From positions 97,879 through 161,878 of the forward strand of contig JAKAMG010000002.1 in NCBI GenBank assembly GCA_021812985.1: a stretch of 64,000 nucleotides of DNA, in the 5' to 3' direction. Source of the DNA: Bacteroidota bacterium. GTDB taxonomy: Bacteria > Bacteroidota > Ignavibacteria > Kryptoniales > JAKASW01. The position numbers and the translations under genes were made by a program. The notes beneath the pieces are model-generated. The model saw only the letters and a list, made by a program, of their open reading frames with translations. It made no database searches and was not told the origin of the DNA. Below, in pieces: positions 19,040-28,090 of the stretch; position 1 is the first letter of the stretch, and the number at the start of each line of letters is the position of its first letter.

Positions 19040-19958
19040 CTTTAACCTCGATGGCTCTCCTGACGAACCCCTCCCCCTTCTTCACGAGTTCGCGCGCCTC
19101 ATCGGCGTTCACCCCAGCCTTGATCATGACGACCGCCGTCTTCACGTGGCCGCCCGCTCGGCGGAGCACTCGGTCAGCCTCGTCGTACTCAACGCCCGTT
19201 ATCGTCATGACAATTCTCTTCGCCCTCTCTTCGAGTTTCTTGTTCGTCATCTGCAGATCGACCATCATGTTCTCGTATATTTTTCCGAGCCTGATCATCG
19301 CGGCAGTCGTGATCATGTTCAGTACCATCTTCTGCGCGGTGCCTGACTTCATCCTCGTTGAGCCCATTATTACTTCCGGCCCAACTTCCGGGCAGATGGC
19401 TACGTCGACATCGATGTTGAAATGCGAGCGTGGATTCGTTGTCACGAAAAGAGTCCGCGCGCCAATCTCCCTCGCCTTCCTGACCGCGCCAACAACGTAT
19501 GGAGTGCGGCGACTTGCCGCTATTCCGCAGACGACATCGTTGCCTGTTATCCCGTGTGCCACGATATCGTTCGCCCCGTTCTCCTCCCTGTCCTCGGCAC
19601 CCTCCTGAGCCTTGAACATCGCCGGGAGTCCGCCAGCTATCATTCCCTGTATCATTTCCGGATCCGTGCCGAATGTGGGGGGACACTCAGCGGCATCCTG
19701 AACGCCAATCCGTCCGCTCGTGCCCGCTCCAACGTAGAAGAGTCTCCCCCCCTCCTTAAATGCGGCGACCACTATTTCGACCGCTTCGGCTATGTAAGGG
19801 AGCTCCTGTTCGACCGCGAACGCGACCTTCTTGTCTTCAGAATTGATTATGCGGAGGATTTCAATGGGACTAGCTGCATCTATCTCCATCGAAGCCTTGT
19901 TCCTTTTCTCCGTTGTGAGAGTCTTCAGTTCTTCAAAGAGCGCTTTGCCATCAGGCAT
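19026..19958 (-). CDS. murQ: N-acetylmuramic acid 6-phosphate etherase
   Basis: Cleaves the lactyl ether of MurNAc-6-phosphate to GlcNAc-6-phosphate and D-lactate in cell-wall recycling. The 310-residue protein has the SIS-domain signature GGRLFYVGAGTSGRIGVQDAAE, then PPTFG, ENGANDIVAHGITGNDVVCGIAAS, and the STRMKSGTAQKMVLNMI segment, all typical of MurQ, followed by the C-terminal helical domain. ATG 19958 has a GAGG site upstream. Its 3' end overlaps mfd. No MurNAc kinase (AnmK) or uptake gene is visible nearby. Confidence 0.95.
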   Translation of the reverse strand: MPDGKALFEELKTLTTEKRNKASMEIDAASPIEILRIINSEDKKVAFAVEQELPYIAEAVEIVVAAFKEGGRLFYVGAGTSGRIGVQDAAECPPTFGTDPEMIQGMIAGGLPAMFKAQEGAEDREENGANDIVAHGITGNDVVCGIAASRRTPYVVGAVRKAREIGARTLFVTTNPRSHFNIDVDVAICPEVGPEVIMGSTRMKSGTAQKMVLNMITTAAMIRLGKIYENMMVDLQMTNKKLEERAKRIVMTITGVEYDEADRVLRRAGGHVKTAVVMIKAGVNADEARELVKKGEGFVRRAIEVKVGKH

Positions 19959-20061
19959 CGTTAACTACCTCGCTTCCAACATTTCCATAAATATGCGTAT
20001 TAGTCTGCGTTTTTGGCCAAGACCACCATTCTGACCCCATTCATTTGATAGGGCTGAAACC

Positions 20062-20077
20062 CGTTTCACGTGAAACT
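20062..20077. promoter_or_regulatory. parS-like chromosome partition site 1
   Basis: CGTTTCACGTGAAACT contains the perfect 14-nt palindrome GTTTCACGTGAAAC (20063-20076), the core of the ParB-binding parS consensus (TGTTTCACGTGAAACA). It sits in the murQ-mnmG gap, 33 nt after the mnmG stop. parS sites normally lie near oriC; mnmG/mnmE neighbourhoods are frequently origin-proximal. Confidence 0.8.
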
Positions 20078-20109
20078 TCAAATTTGCCTCGACACTTCCC
20101 TCCATCGAA

Positions 20110-21984
20110 TCACCCGTGAAGATACACCATCAATACAGAGATGTCGGCGGGGGACACTCCCGATATCCTGCTCGCCTGACCTATGGAAGAGGGGGCGACT
20201 TTTGTCAACTTCTCGACGGCTTCTGTGGAGAGAGACTTCACCCTCTGGAAATCAAAACCCTCCGGGATCTCCATTGCTTCGTATTTGTCGAACCTTTCTA
20301 TCTCTTCCTGCTGCCTGACAATGTAGCCTTCATACTTCGTCTCTATCTCCACCTGCTCCACCACGTCCTTCTGGTTCGCCGCGTCAAGCGGGAGAGAATC
20401 TGTGGTGAAGAATTCAAGCCGGAGAAGTTCGGACAGTCTGACATCCTGTCTCTTCAAAAGCTGGGAGAGCTTCTCGTTCTCGTTGAGAGGCGTCGAGCCA
20501 ATTGATTCAAGATAGGAGTTCACCGCCGAAGGAGGGACGCTCTTGCGAGAGACATACTCAGAAAGTGTCCTGATCCTTTCCTCTTTCTTTCGCATCGATC
20601 CGTGAACGTCGGCGGGTATAAGTCCGAACCTGTAACCGTATTCCATCAGCCTTCTGTCCGCATTGTCCTGCCGGAGCATAAGGCGATACTCCGCCCTCGA
20701 AGTGAACATCCTGTACGGCTCGCTCGTCCCCTTGTTGACCAGGTCATCTATGAGTACTCCTATGTAGGCTTCCGACCTTTTCAGCACAAGCGGGTCTCCT
20801 CCCCTCACTCCGATCGCGGCGTTGATCCCCGCGACTAACCCCTGACCAGCGGCCTCTTCATAACCGGACGTCCCGTTGATCTGACCTGCGAAGAAGAGCC
20901 CTTTCACAAGATGTGTCTCAAGCGTTAGCTTCACCTGATGCGGCGGGAAGAAATCGTATTCGACGGCATATCCAGGTCGAAGCATCTCTACGTTCTCCAG
21001 CCCCGGAACGGTCTTCATGGCCTCGTACTGGACATTTGCCGGGAGGCTCGTCGAGAAGCCGTTCACATAGATGACGTCAGTATCCCTTCCTTCCGGCTCG
21101 AGGAATATCTGGTGCCTTTCCTTGTCCGCGAACCTGACGATTTTATCTTCTATGGATGGACAGTATCGGGGACCGATTCCTTTAATGAGGCCAGTGAACA
21201 TGGGTGATTCATCAAACCCGGTCCTCAGGAGTGCGTGAGTATCCTTGTTCGTGTACGTGAGGAAACAGCTTACCTGATTGCGCGTGACCTCTTTCGTTTG
21301 AAAGGAAAACGGCTGCGGGTCCGGGTCCCCCGGCTGCTCCTCGACTTTGCTGAAATCTATGCTTCGCCTGTCAACGCGCGGCGGCGTGCCGGTCTTCAAT
21401 CTGGCGCTCACAAATCCCAGCTTCTCCAGAGAAGCGGTCAGACCGACAGCCGGAGGCTCATTGAACCGGCCGCCGATACTCTTCTTCAGTCCGGTGTGCA
21501 TTACTCCGTTGAGGAAGGTCCCGGACGAAACAACCAATGCCTTACATGCAATACGGGTCCCGGTTCCTGTATCTACACCCGATATATGTCCATCTGTCGC
21601 GAGAACCTCAGTTACCATATCCTGCATGATATGGAGACTCTCCTGGGCCTCGACGCGCCTTCTGGCCTCCGCTGAATAGCCCTCCCTGTCATTTTGTGCC
21701 CTTGGCGACCATACTGCGGGCCCCTTTGACTTGTTCAGCATTCTGAACTGTATTCCGGTCACGTCGGCAATCTTGGCCATCTCTCCACCGAGCGCATCTA
21801 TCTCACGGACCAGGTTTCCCTTTGCTGTACCGCCAATAGCAGGATTACACGACATCCTCCCAATTGCCGCAATATCCATTGTCATTAGGAGAACAGAACA
21901 CCCCATTCTTGAAGCTGCAAGCGCAGCCTCAATTCCGGCATGTCCGGCTCCAACGACTATCACATCATAGCTTATTGTATTCAT
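20110..21984 (-). CDS. mnmG: tRNA uridine-5-carboxymethylaminomethyl(34) synthesis enzyme, FAD subunit
   Basis: With MnmE, installs the carboxymethylaminomethyl group on wobble uridine 34 of several tRNAs, using FAD, NADH and methylenetetrahydrofolate. The 624-residue protein begins with the FAD-binding motif VIVVGAGHAGIEAALAASRMG, then SCNPAIGGTAKGNLVREIDALGG and MLNKSKGPAVWSPRAQNDR, LTTGTFLNG-type segment (VVSSGTFLNGVMHTG), the RLKTGTPPR motif, and TGYEEAAAQG-type SGYEEAAGQGLVAGINAA, ending with the helical C-terminal domain (PSSIGQASRISGVSPADISVLMVYL) that contacts tRNA/MnmE. Downstream of mnmE on the same strand, gap 138 nt. Flanked by two parS-like sites. Confidence 0.97.
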   Translation of the reverse strand: MNTISYDVIVVGAGHAGIEAALAASRMGCSVLLMTMDIAAIGRMSCNPAIGGTAKGNLVREIDALGGEMAKIADVTGIQFRMLNKSKGPAVWSPRAQNDREGYSAEARRRVEAQESLHIMQDMVTEVLATDGHISGVDTGTGTRIACKALVVSSGTFLNGVMHTGLKKSIGGRFNEPPAVGLTASLEKLGFVSARLKTGTPPRVDRRSIDFSKVEEQPGDPDPQPFSFQTKEVTRNQVSCFLTYTNKDTHALLRTGFDESPMFTGLIKGIGPRYCPSIEDKIVRFADKERHQIFLEPEGRDTDVIYVNGFSTSLPANVQYEAMKTVPGLENVEMLRPGYAVEYDFFPPHQVKLTLETHLVKGLFFAGQINGTSGYEEAAGQGLVAGINAAIGVRGGDPLVLKRSEAYIGVLIDDLVNKGTSEPYRMFTSRAEYRLMLRQDNADRRLMEYGYRFGLIPADVHGSMRKKEERIRTLSEYVSRKSVPPSAVNSYLESIGSTPLNENEKLSQLLKRQDVRLSELLRLEFFTTDSLPLDAANQKDVVEQVEIETKYEGYIVRQQEEIERFDKYEAMEIPEGFDFQRVKSLSTEAVEKLTKVAPSSIGQASRISGVSPADISVLMVYLHG

Positions 21985-22106
21985 ATCTCGAAAACGTAAT
22001 CAGACAAATCTCAATTTGCGGAGGAATCCTCACGGCTTTCGGGCGATGGGTTTCTTGGGCAAAGGCCGGCTAATACCAGCTCGTTCAAAGGGATTCAAAT
22101 ATAACT

Positions 22107-22122
22107 TGTTCCACGTGAAACG
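22107..22122. promoter_or_regulatory. parS-like chromosome partition site 2
   Basis: TGTTCCACGTGAAACG matches the degenerate parS consensus TGTTNCACGTGAAACA at 15 of 16 positions (last base differs). It abuts the mnmE stop codon, 123 nt upstream of mnmG, about 2.05 kb from site 1. Confidence 0.78.
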
Positions 22123-23514
22123 TCACTTGCCTATGCAGAATTTCGAAAAAATATTGTTCAGGACATCGTCCGTCGTTATCTCGCCAGTAATCTCACCAAG
22201 GGCATTCAGCCCAGCACGAAGATCAAGGGCAACAAACTCGCCTGACTTCCGGGACCTGAGCGTGTCAAGCGCCAGACCAAGGCTCCTCTTCGACCTTGCC
22301 AGTGCATCACGGTGACGGGAGTTTGTTACGACGACCGTCGACTCGTTGACCTCCTTGCCAAGAGCCAATTCTTTTAACCCATTTTTGAGGAAATCAATTC
22401 CATCGCCTTTCAGGGCAGAAACGTAAAATTCTCGTCCCTCAGCCGCGATGCGGGGAGCCTCCGCCGGATAAAGGTCTATCTTGTTCCAGACTCTAACGAA
22501 CTTCACACCAACTTTTGCGCAAATATCGCTTAATCTAGCGTATTCTGCAATAGTGCCGTTATAATACTTCTCCCCATAATCGGCGACGAGGAGAACCACA
22601 TCCCCCTTCTCCGCTTCCTTTTCAGCCCTTTCAACCCCCTCACGCTCAATTTCGTCGGCAGTCTCTCGAAGCCCTGCAGTATCAGTGAACCTGAAGAGTA
22701 CGCCACCAATACTAATCGACTCCGTTATGGTGTCCCTCGTGGTCCCAGGCTTGTCGCTGACGATTGCTCTCCCCTCGCCTAGTATTGAGTTCAGAAGGCT
22801 CGATTTACCTGCGTTCGGTTTCCCTGCGATTGTCACCCGAACCCCCTCGCGGTAGACCCGACCGACTTCGTACGTCAAGAGAAGTTTCTCCAACGCTGCG
22901 ACGGCGTCAGACATTCTATCGTCAAGCGCGATCCTGTTCGCGAACACCACGTCCTCTTCCGAGAAATCAAGCTCAAGCTCAAGGAGTGATGCGAGATTCA
23001 GGAGCTCGTCGCGTATCGCCTTAATCTCCCTCGACAAGTCGCCCGACAGTTGTCTCATTGAGCTCCGGTATGCCGCCTCGCTTTGCGAATGGATCAGATC
23101 CGCGACCGCCTCGGCCTGGGAGAGATCGAGCCGTCCGTTAAGGAATGCTCTCTTTGTGAACTCCCCCGGTTCGGCGGCTCGCGCGCCTGCATCAAGTATT
23201 ACCTGGAGCAGCTTCTGCGTGACGAGATAGCCGCCGTGGCAGCTCAATTCTACGACGTTCTCACATGTGTAGCTGTTCGGAGCACGAAATGTGACCGCCA
23301 CAACTTCGTCCACATATTTCCCGCTCGCGTCTACGGCGCGTCCAAAATGAGCGCTGTGTGAAGGCGATTCAGACAGCGACCCTTTACCGACGAAAACCCT
23401 GTCCGCTACGTCAAAAGCAGCCGCTCCGGATATTCTGATCACACTTATCCCTCCCTCCCCAAGCGGAGTCGCGATTGCGGCTATCGTGTCGTTGTCCTTC
23501 AGTCTCAGATACAC
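22123..23514 (-). CDS. mnmE: tRNA uridine-5-carboxymethylaminomethyl(34) synthesis GTPase
   Basis: GTPase partner of MnmG in wobble-uridine modification. The 463-residue protein has the N-terminal tetrahydrofolate-binding domain (DTIAAIATPLGEGGISVIRISG, PGEFTKRAFLNGRLDLSQAEAV), the helical domain, an inserted G domain with the P-loop GKPNAGKSSLLN, the DKPGTTRDT switch, DTAG and a NKID motif, and the invariant C-terminal FCIGK whose cysteine is needed for modification. The start is GTG 23514; the ribosome site is weak. Transcribed with mnmG, and divergent from the alaA-like gene. Confidence 0.97.
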   Translation of the reverse strand: MYLRLKDNDTIAAIATPLGEGGISVIRISGAAAFDVADRVFVGKGSLSESPSHSAHFGRAVDASGKYVDEVVAVTFRAPNSYTCENVVELSCHGGYLVTQKLLQVILDAGARAAEPGEFTKRAFLNGRLDLSQAEAVADLIHSQSEAAYRSSMRQLSGDLSREIKAIRDELLNLASLLELELDFSEEDVVFANRIALDDRMSDAVAALEKLLLTYEVGRVYREGVRVTIAGKPNAGKSSLLNSILGEGRAIVSDKPGTTRDTITESISIGGVLFRFTDTAGLRETADEIEREGVERAEKEAEKGDVVLLVADYGEKYYNGTIAEYARLSDICAKVGVKFVRVWNKIDLYPAEAPRIAAEGREFYVSALKGDGIDFLKNGLKELALGKEVNESTVVVTNSRHRDALARSKRSLGLALDTLRSRKSGEFVALDLRAGLNALGEITGEITTDDVLNNIFSKFCIGK

Positions 23515-23527
23515 TTATCAATTTAAC

Positions 23528-23544
23528 ACTCATTCTGAATGAGT
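23528..23544. promoter_or_regulatory. 17-nt palindrome between mnmE and the aminotransferase gene, possible operator
   Basis: ACTCATTC-T-GAATGAGT is a perfect inverted repeat with a one-base centre, 14 nt upstream of the mnmE start and 120 nt upstream of the divergent aminotransferase. Flanks TTTAA/TTAAA extend the symmetry loosely. No known regulator is assigned. Confidence 0.4.
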
Positions 23545-23664
23545 TAAAGGATGACAAGGCTCGCCGCCCGTTTCACTAAAAAGTTCAAGTTTGTTCCCCC
23601 GTTTGATCGCGCATCTCTATTTGTAACTGAATACTTTTCATCGGAACTTAATCCCAAAAAGAGA

Positions 23665-24882
23665 ATGAAAAGCTTTCTCAAATCATCCAAGCTCAACAGC
23701 GTCTGTTATGATATCCGCGGGCCCGTACTTGACGAGGCCAAGGAGATGGAGTCGCACGGAGAAGAGGTACTCAAGCTCAACATTGGAAACCCTGCCCCGT
23801 TCGGCTTCAGAGCCCCCGACGAAATAGTCGGCAGAATCTCATCCAATCTGGTGAAAGCCGAGGGATACATCGACTCAAAGGGACTTATCTCGGCACGCGA
23901 AGCGGTCGTAAAGTACTACAAGTCGAAAGGGATCGACAGCGCAGACGTCGAAAACGTATACATAGGAAATGGAGTCAGCGAGCTCATCGTGATGGCAATG
24001 CAGGGGCTCCTCAATGATGGGGACGAAGTACTCGTACCCGCTCCCGACTATCCCCTCTGGACGGCCGCGGTGGTTCTCGCCGGAGGGACTCCGGTACATT
24101 ATATATGCGATGAACAATCAGAATGGCAGCCTGATACACCGGATATCAGAAAGAAGATATCACCGCGGACCAAGGGAATAGTCGTGATAAACCCGAACAA
24201 CCCGACGGGCGCGGTTTACGATCGAGACACGCTCGAAGCCATCGTCCGCATTGCCGCCGAGAACGAGCTGATCATCTTCAGCGACGAAATTTACGACCGC
24301 ATACTTTATGATGGGGCAGTGCACACGCACATAGCATCCGTCGCCGGTGACCTCCCCTGCGTCACGCTCAACGGCCTCTCGAAGTCTCACCTGATAACAG
24401 GGTACAGGGTCGGCTGGATGGTATTCACCGGTGACCTCGCCTCCGTCCGTAATTACATGGAAGGGGTGAATATGCTCGCCTCGATGAGACTCTGTAGTAA
24501 CGTCCCCGCGCAGTACGCCGTCGACCTCGCCCTCGCAGAGGATGGCGCGATCAGGAAACACACTTCGGCGGAGGGAAGATTGAAGCTTCAGCGCGACCTC
24601 GGTTACGATAGACTTAGCCGCATTCCCGGTCTCTCCTGCACCAAACCAAAAGGGGCGTTCTACTTCTTTCCGAAGATAGACACAAAGCTCTTTGAGATCA
24701 GAGATGACGAACGGTTCACACTCGACCTTCTCAAGAAAGAGAAAGTGCTCGTAGTCCAGGGGACGGGATTCAACTGGTTTAATCCGGATCATTTCAGGAT
24801 AGTCTTCCTCCCCGAAATCTCCCAGCTCACCAGGGCATTTGACGCCATCGAACATTTTCTTAAGGATTACCGCCAGTCTTAA
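23665..24882 (+). CDS. alaA: PLP-dependent aminotransferase, AlaA-type (glutamate-pyruvate)
   Basis: Class I fold aminotransferase, probably making alanine from pyruvate and glutamate. From ATG 23665 it is 405 residues, the same length as E. coli AlaA, and follows it closely: SSKLNSVCYDIRGPVLDEAKEM, VLKLNIGNPAPFGFRAPDEI, YIGNGVSELIVMAMQGLL, VPAPDYPLWTAAV, INPNNPTGAVY, FSDEIYDRILYD, the PLP lysine in NGLSKSHLITGYRVGW, and NMLASMRLCSNVPAQYAVD. The open extension to 23551 is not homologous and is left out; the ribosome site before 23665 (AAAGAGA) is weak. Cytoplasmic. The exact amino donor is inferred from similarity. Confidence 0.9.
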   Translation: MKSFLKSSKLNSVCYDIRGPVLDEAKEMESHGEEVLKLNIGNPAPFGFRAPDEIVGRISSNLVKAEGYIDSKGLISAREAVVKYYKSKGIDSADVENVYIGNGVSELIVMAMQGLLNDGDEVLVPAPDYPLWTAAVVLAGGTPVHYICDEQSEWQPDTPDIRKKISPRTKGIVVINPNNPTGAVYDRDTLEAIVRIAAENELIIFSDEIYDRILYDGAVHTHIASVAGDLPCVTLNGLSKSHLITGYRVGWMVFTGDLASVRNYMEGVNMLASMRLCSNVPAQYAVDLALAEDGAIRKHTSAEGRLKLQRDLGYDRLSRIPGLSCTKPKGAFYFFPKIDTKLFEIRDDERFTLDLLKKEKVLVVQGTGFNWFNPDHFRIVFLPEISQLTRAFDAIEHFLKDYRQS

Positions 24883-24966
24883 TCCGCCCCAGTGCCACTT
24901 TGCCGAAGACTTGAAAACATGCGGCCGGCCAGGTAAAATAGATCCGTAAGCGCAGGGAGGCTCAAG

Positions 24967-25545
24967 ATGATAGAGGCAAGACACTTCATCCTAATGGCCA
25001 TGATGCTCCCTTTACTCGGCTGCCCTGGGAAAGGCAGCGGACACGAGAACACTAAAGCGGAGGCCACAATGTCAGAAGACAGTACCTACCGGATCGTCGT
25101 TACAAGCGGCGCGTTCAAGGAAGGCGAGATGATACCCAGCAAGTTTACCTGTGACGGCCCGGATATATCACCGCCGCTGTCCTGGGCGGCCCCGCCCGAG
25201 CTGACAAAGAGCCTTGCTATCATTGCTGACGACCCAGATGCTCCGATGGGAACATGGGTACACTGGGTGATATTCAATATACCGGCAAACAAGCGCGGAC
25301 TGGAAGAAAGCGTACCCCCCAGCGATTCTCTCCCGGACGGTTCCCGGCAAGGGAAGAACGATTTCAGAAAATACGGCTATGGGGGACCATGCCCACCGGG
25401 AGGAACCCACAGATACTATTTCAAGCTTTACGCGCTCGACACTATGCTGGCGCTCAGGCCCGGCTGTTCAAGCTCCGAGCTACTCAAGGCAATGGACGGA
25501 CACATTGTCGGGAGGGGCGTGTTAATGGGAAAGTATTCGCACTGA
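24967..25545 (+). CDS. YbhB/YbcL-type PEBP (Raf-kinase-inhibitor-like) lipoprotein
   Basis: Small 192-residue phosphatidylethanolamine-binding-protein-fold protein of unknown bacterial role. The N-terminus has a hydrophobic segment ending LPLLGC, a lipobox (Cys about 19). The PEBP core shows FTCDGPDISPPLSW, the AIIADDPDAPMGTWVHWVIFNIP signature, GKNDFRKYGYGGPCPPGGTHRYYFKLYALD and a GRGVLMGKY end, all conserved in YbhB/YbcL. GGGAGG lies 7 nt before ATG 24967. Follows the aminotransferase by 84 nt on the same strand but may be independently expressed. Confidence 0.9.
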   Translation: MIEARHFILMAMMLPLLGCPGKGSGHENTKAEATMSEDSTYRIVVTSGAFKEGEMIPSKFTCDGPDISPPLSWAAPPELTKSLAIIADDPDAPMGTWVHWVIFNIPANKRGLEESVPPSDSLPDGSRQGKNDFRKYGYGGPCPPGGTHRYYFKLYALDTMLALRPGCSSSELLKAMDGHIVGRGVLMGKYSH

Positions 25546-25659
25546 AGGGAGGCGAAAGCCGATGCATCGGTTCGTATCGGAGAGCGGATTGTTTCCGGAC
25601 GCTTGCTTCCGATTCAGACGCAGGCTAAATTCGTTCCACGTTCTTTAGTAAAACTGAAG

Positions 25660-25870
25660 TCTTGGTGTTCCGGCGCCATTAGCGTCGGGACTGAAAAGGG
25701 AATCCCGATCTCGGGACAATCGAGAGATAAACGGGAGCTGCCCCGCAACTGTATGCGGCAATCAAACACCGGAGCCACTGTGGCGCGTCAAGCGCGATGG
25801 GAAGGCGACGGCAAGTCACGCCGTGAGCCAGGAGACCTGCCAGGACTTTTTAGAATCAACGACTCGCGGA
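25660..25870 (+). ncRNA. Cobalamin (B12) riboswitch
   Basis: Leader RNA that senses adenosylcobalamin or a related cobalamin. Characteristic blocks appear in order: CTTGGTGTTCCGGCGCC near 25661, AAAAGGGAATCCC near 25695, the B12-box region GAGCTGCCCCGCAACTGTA at 25735-25753, GCCACTGTGGCG near 25774, GGGAAGGCGACGGCAAG near 25799 and AGCCAGGAGACCTGCC near 25827. It precedes an intrinsic terminator and a TonB receptor gene, the classical target. Boundaries are approximate. Confidence 0.93.
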
Positions 25871-25954
25871 GCTGTAATGCACACGGGTCCAACAACCTTC
25901 GAGGGAGAGGTTAAATTCAGTCCCGTCTCATGACGGGAATTGAGTTTTCTTTTC

Positions 25955-25982
25955 GCCCGCCCTCCCAGCGGGCTTTTTTTTT
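25955..25982 (+). terminator. Intrinsic terminator, expression platform of the B12 riboswitch
   Basis: Stem GCCCGC (25955-25960) / GCGGGC (25968-25973), loop CCTCCCA, then nine T (25974-25982), ending just before the receptor ribosome site. An earlier small hairpin CCCGTCTCATGACGGG (25922-25937) could be the alternative structure. This arrangement implies transcription termination when cobalamin is bound. Confidence 0.85.
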
Positions 25983-25995
25983 GTGAGGAGATCAC

Positions 25996-27894
25996 ATGCT
26001 TCTTCTGTTATTGTTCAATCTTGTCTTTTCGCCACAAGACACCCTCCGCTCCTATCGGGCACAGGACGTTGTCGTAACCGCGACACGCTCTCCCATCAGG
26101 AGCATCGACGCGCCTTCAACCGTGAGCCGCATCGACATCAGTCAACTTCGCGATTCAGGCATCGAAGACGCCAACGCGGTCCTTTCGTCCGTGAACGGAA
26201 TATTCATTAAAGAGAACGGACCGGGCCAGCTCAACACGATCAGCCTCCGGGGAACTTCCGCGGAACAGACTCTATTCATGATGGACGGGGTCAGCCTCAA
26301 CAACGTCCAGAACGGGCTCGTGGACCTATTTCTTATCCCAACTAACGATATCGCCTCGGTCGAAATCTCACAGGGAGGAGCATCGGCTCTTTACGGCGCT
26401 AACGCCGTGGGAGGCGTAGTCAACTTGGAAACGCGTTCCCCGAACGATAACTCCCTCCGCCTCGATCTTGGAGGGGGATCCTTCGGCAGGCAGAATTTCG
26501 GAGGAGAGCTCAGCGGAGTAGTAGGACCTGTGCGGGTCGACCTGACGGCCAACCGCAGCCGCGCCGTGAACAATTACGATTTCACATACGACAACGGAGG
26601 GGTAAGCACGGCAATGCAGCGAAGCGGCGCCGATTATCTCGCGGACAACCAGTCGCTCAAGCTTGTTCTTCCTTCAACCGGCGGGACGACCTCACTCTTC
26701 GTTCAGAACCTGTATGCCGATCGTGGCACTCCCGGAATGGTAACAGACCCCGCGTTCGTCGGAACGGCCCGAGAGACAGACAGGAACACGATCGCAATTC
26801 TAAGGAACACTGGGATTCTCGGCGGCCTCAACTATTCGGCGTCTGCCGGGGCAATCTACTCTTACCTCCATTACACTGACCCTGCCTACGCGAGCAATGA
26901 CTACTACAAGATGCTGTCATTCCAGCCCTCTGTTCAGGCAACTTATGCGGACGGAAATTTCACATCAACTGGAGGAGTCGATGCGGAAATTGACAGAGGC
27001 GAGAGCAACGAGATGACCGGAATTAAGAACCGGGATCGTTGGGGAGCTTTTCTGACCGGGATGTATGAGTTCCTGAAAGGCTACAACCTCGAGACTCGTC
27101 TCTTCGGCGCGGTGAGATATGATGGCTACTCTGACTTCGGAGGGTCGTTCAATCCGAAGGCAGGCATCAACATCAAGCCACTTGCCTTCGCTCCCGTCCA
27201 TCTCCGGGCGAGCGCGGGGACTTCATACAGGGTCCCCACCTTCAATGACCTCTATTACGCCGGGCTTGGAAACACATCGCTCAAACCGGAGATGTCGACC
27301 GAGTACGATGCCGGACTCGTCGGTGAAATCAATCGCGGAAATTCACCTATCGCCCTGACTTTCGATGTCAGCTATTACCACATCGACGTGAGAAACGGTA
27401 TAGTCTGGCGCCCGGTAAGCGCCGTCGAATGGCTCCCGGAGAACTATGGTAGAATACTCTCGAAGGGGGTTGAGGTCGGCGCCGATCTGTACTACGGCTC
27501 GCTTTTGCGGCTGAAGGGTAATTACTCCTCGGGAGAATCAGTAGACCTTTCCGATCCATCCGATCCGACTACTTACGAGAAGCAGCAGCTCTACATTCCG
27601 AAGCATCAGAGCTACCTCATGATCCAGGTGACTCCCGGAATATTCAACGTCACTGCCGACGTTCGTTACGTTGGGACGCGTTATTACTCGACGGATAACA
27701 GCTCTTCAATATCTCCGTTTGCGGTGGCTTCGCTCTCCGCCTCTGCGCGAGTTGATGCTGGCGTGTTCGTGATCTACCCCAAGGCGATGGTGGACAACCT
27801 ATTCAACCGCAACTACCAGGTGCTTCCATTGTACCCTGTTCCGATGAGAAACTACAGATTCGAGCTGACTTTTGAATTCAAGCAGGGAAAATGA
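25996..27894 (+). CDS. btuB: BtuB-like TonB-dependent receptor for cobalamin/corrinoid
   Basis: Outer-membrane importer of 632 residues, inferred to take up cobalamin because a B12 riboswitch precedes it. Short signal peptide MLLLLLFNLVFSPQ, a TonB box region QDVVVTATRSP, plug domain (APSTVSRIDISQLRDSG, LNTISLRGTSAEQTLFMMDGVSLNN, IASVEISQGGASALYGANAVGGVVNLET), then a 22-strand-type barrel ending with an aromatic-rich strand (PMRNYRFELTFEFKQGK). This is the size and domain order of BtuB, without the carboxypeptidase-like extension seen in the receptor at the left edge. GAGGAG lies 7 nt before ATG 25996. Confidence 0.9.
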   Translation: MLLLLLFNLVFSPQDTLRSYRAQDVVVTATRSPIRSIDAPSTVSRIDISQLRDSGIEDANAVLSSVNGIFIKENGPGQLNTISLRGTSAEQTLFMMDGVSLNNVQNGLVDLFLIPTNDIASVEISQGGASALYGANAVGGVVNLETRSPNDNSLRLDLGGGSFGRQNFGGELSGVVGPVRVDLTANRSRAVNNYDFTYDNGGVSTAMQRSGADYLADNQSLKLVLPSTGGTTSLFVQNLYADRGTPGMVTDPAFVGTARETDRNTIAILRNTGILGGLNYSASAGAIYSYLHYTDPAYASNDYYKMLSFQPSVQATYADGNFTSTGGVDAEIDRGESNEMTGIKNRDRWGAFLTGMYEFLKGYNLETRLFGAVRYDGYSDFGGSFNPKAGINIKPLAFAPVHLRASAGTSYRVPTFNDLYYAGLGNTSLKPEMSTEYDAGLVGEINRGNSPIALTFDVSYYHIDVRNGIVWRPVSAVEWLPENYGRILSKGVEVGADLYYGSLLRLKGNYSSGESVDLSDPSDPTTYEKQQLYIPKHQSYLMIQVTPGIFNVTADVRYVGTRYYSTDNSSSISPFAVASLSASARVDAGVFVIYPKAMVDNLFNRNYQVLPLYPVPMRNYRFELTFEFKQGK

Positions 27895-28090
27895 ACTCAA
27901 GAGGCATGTGTGACTTTTCGGCCGAGCCTGAATCCTTGATTGCGCGCTGCCCCGTTGTTAAGTTAGACATCAAATGAGTTTTGTCGCTGAAAGTTGTATG
28001 CGAGAGGAAAGACAGCGAATCTTGGCCTCTCGGCTGTTACACCGCACGGGTTTAAATATTGACAAACCGGTTAATTAACTGGAGGTTATA

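Noticed and set aside
18299-19608. Long open frames antisense to mfd and murQ
   Set aside because: GC-rich shadow frames opposite well-conserved genes, without ribosome sites or recognisable protein features.
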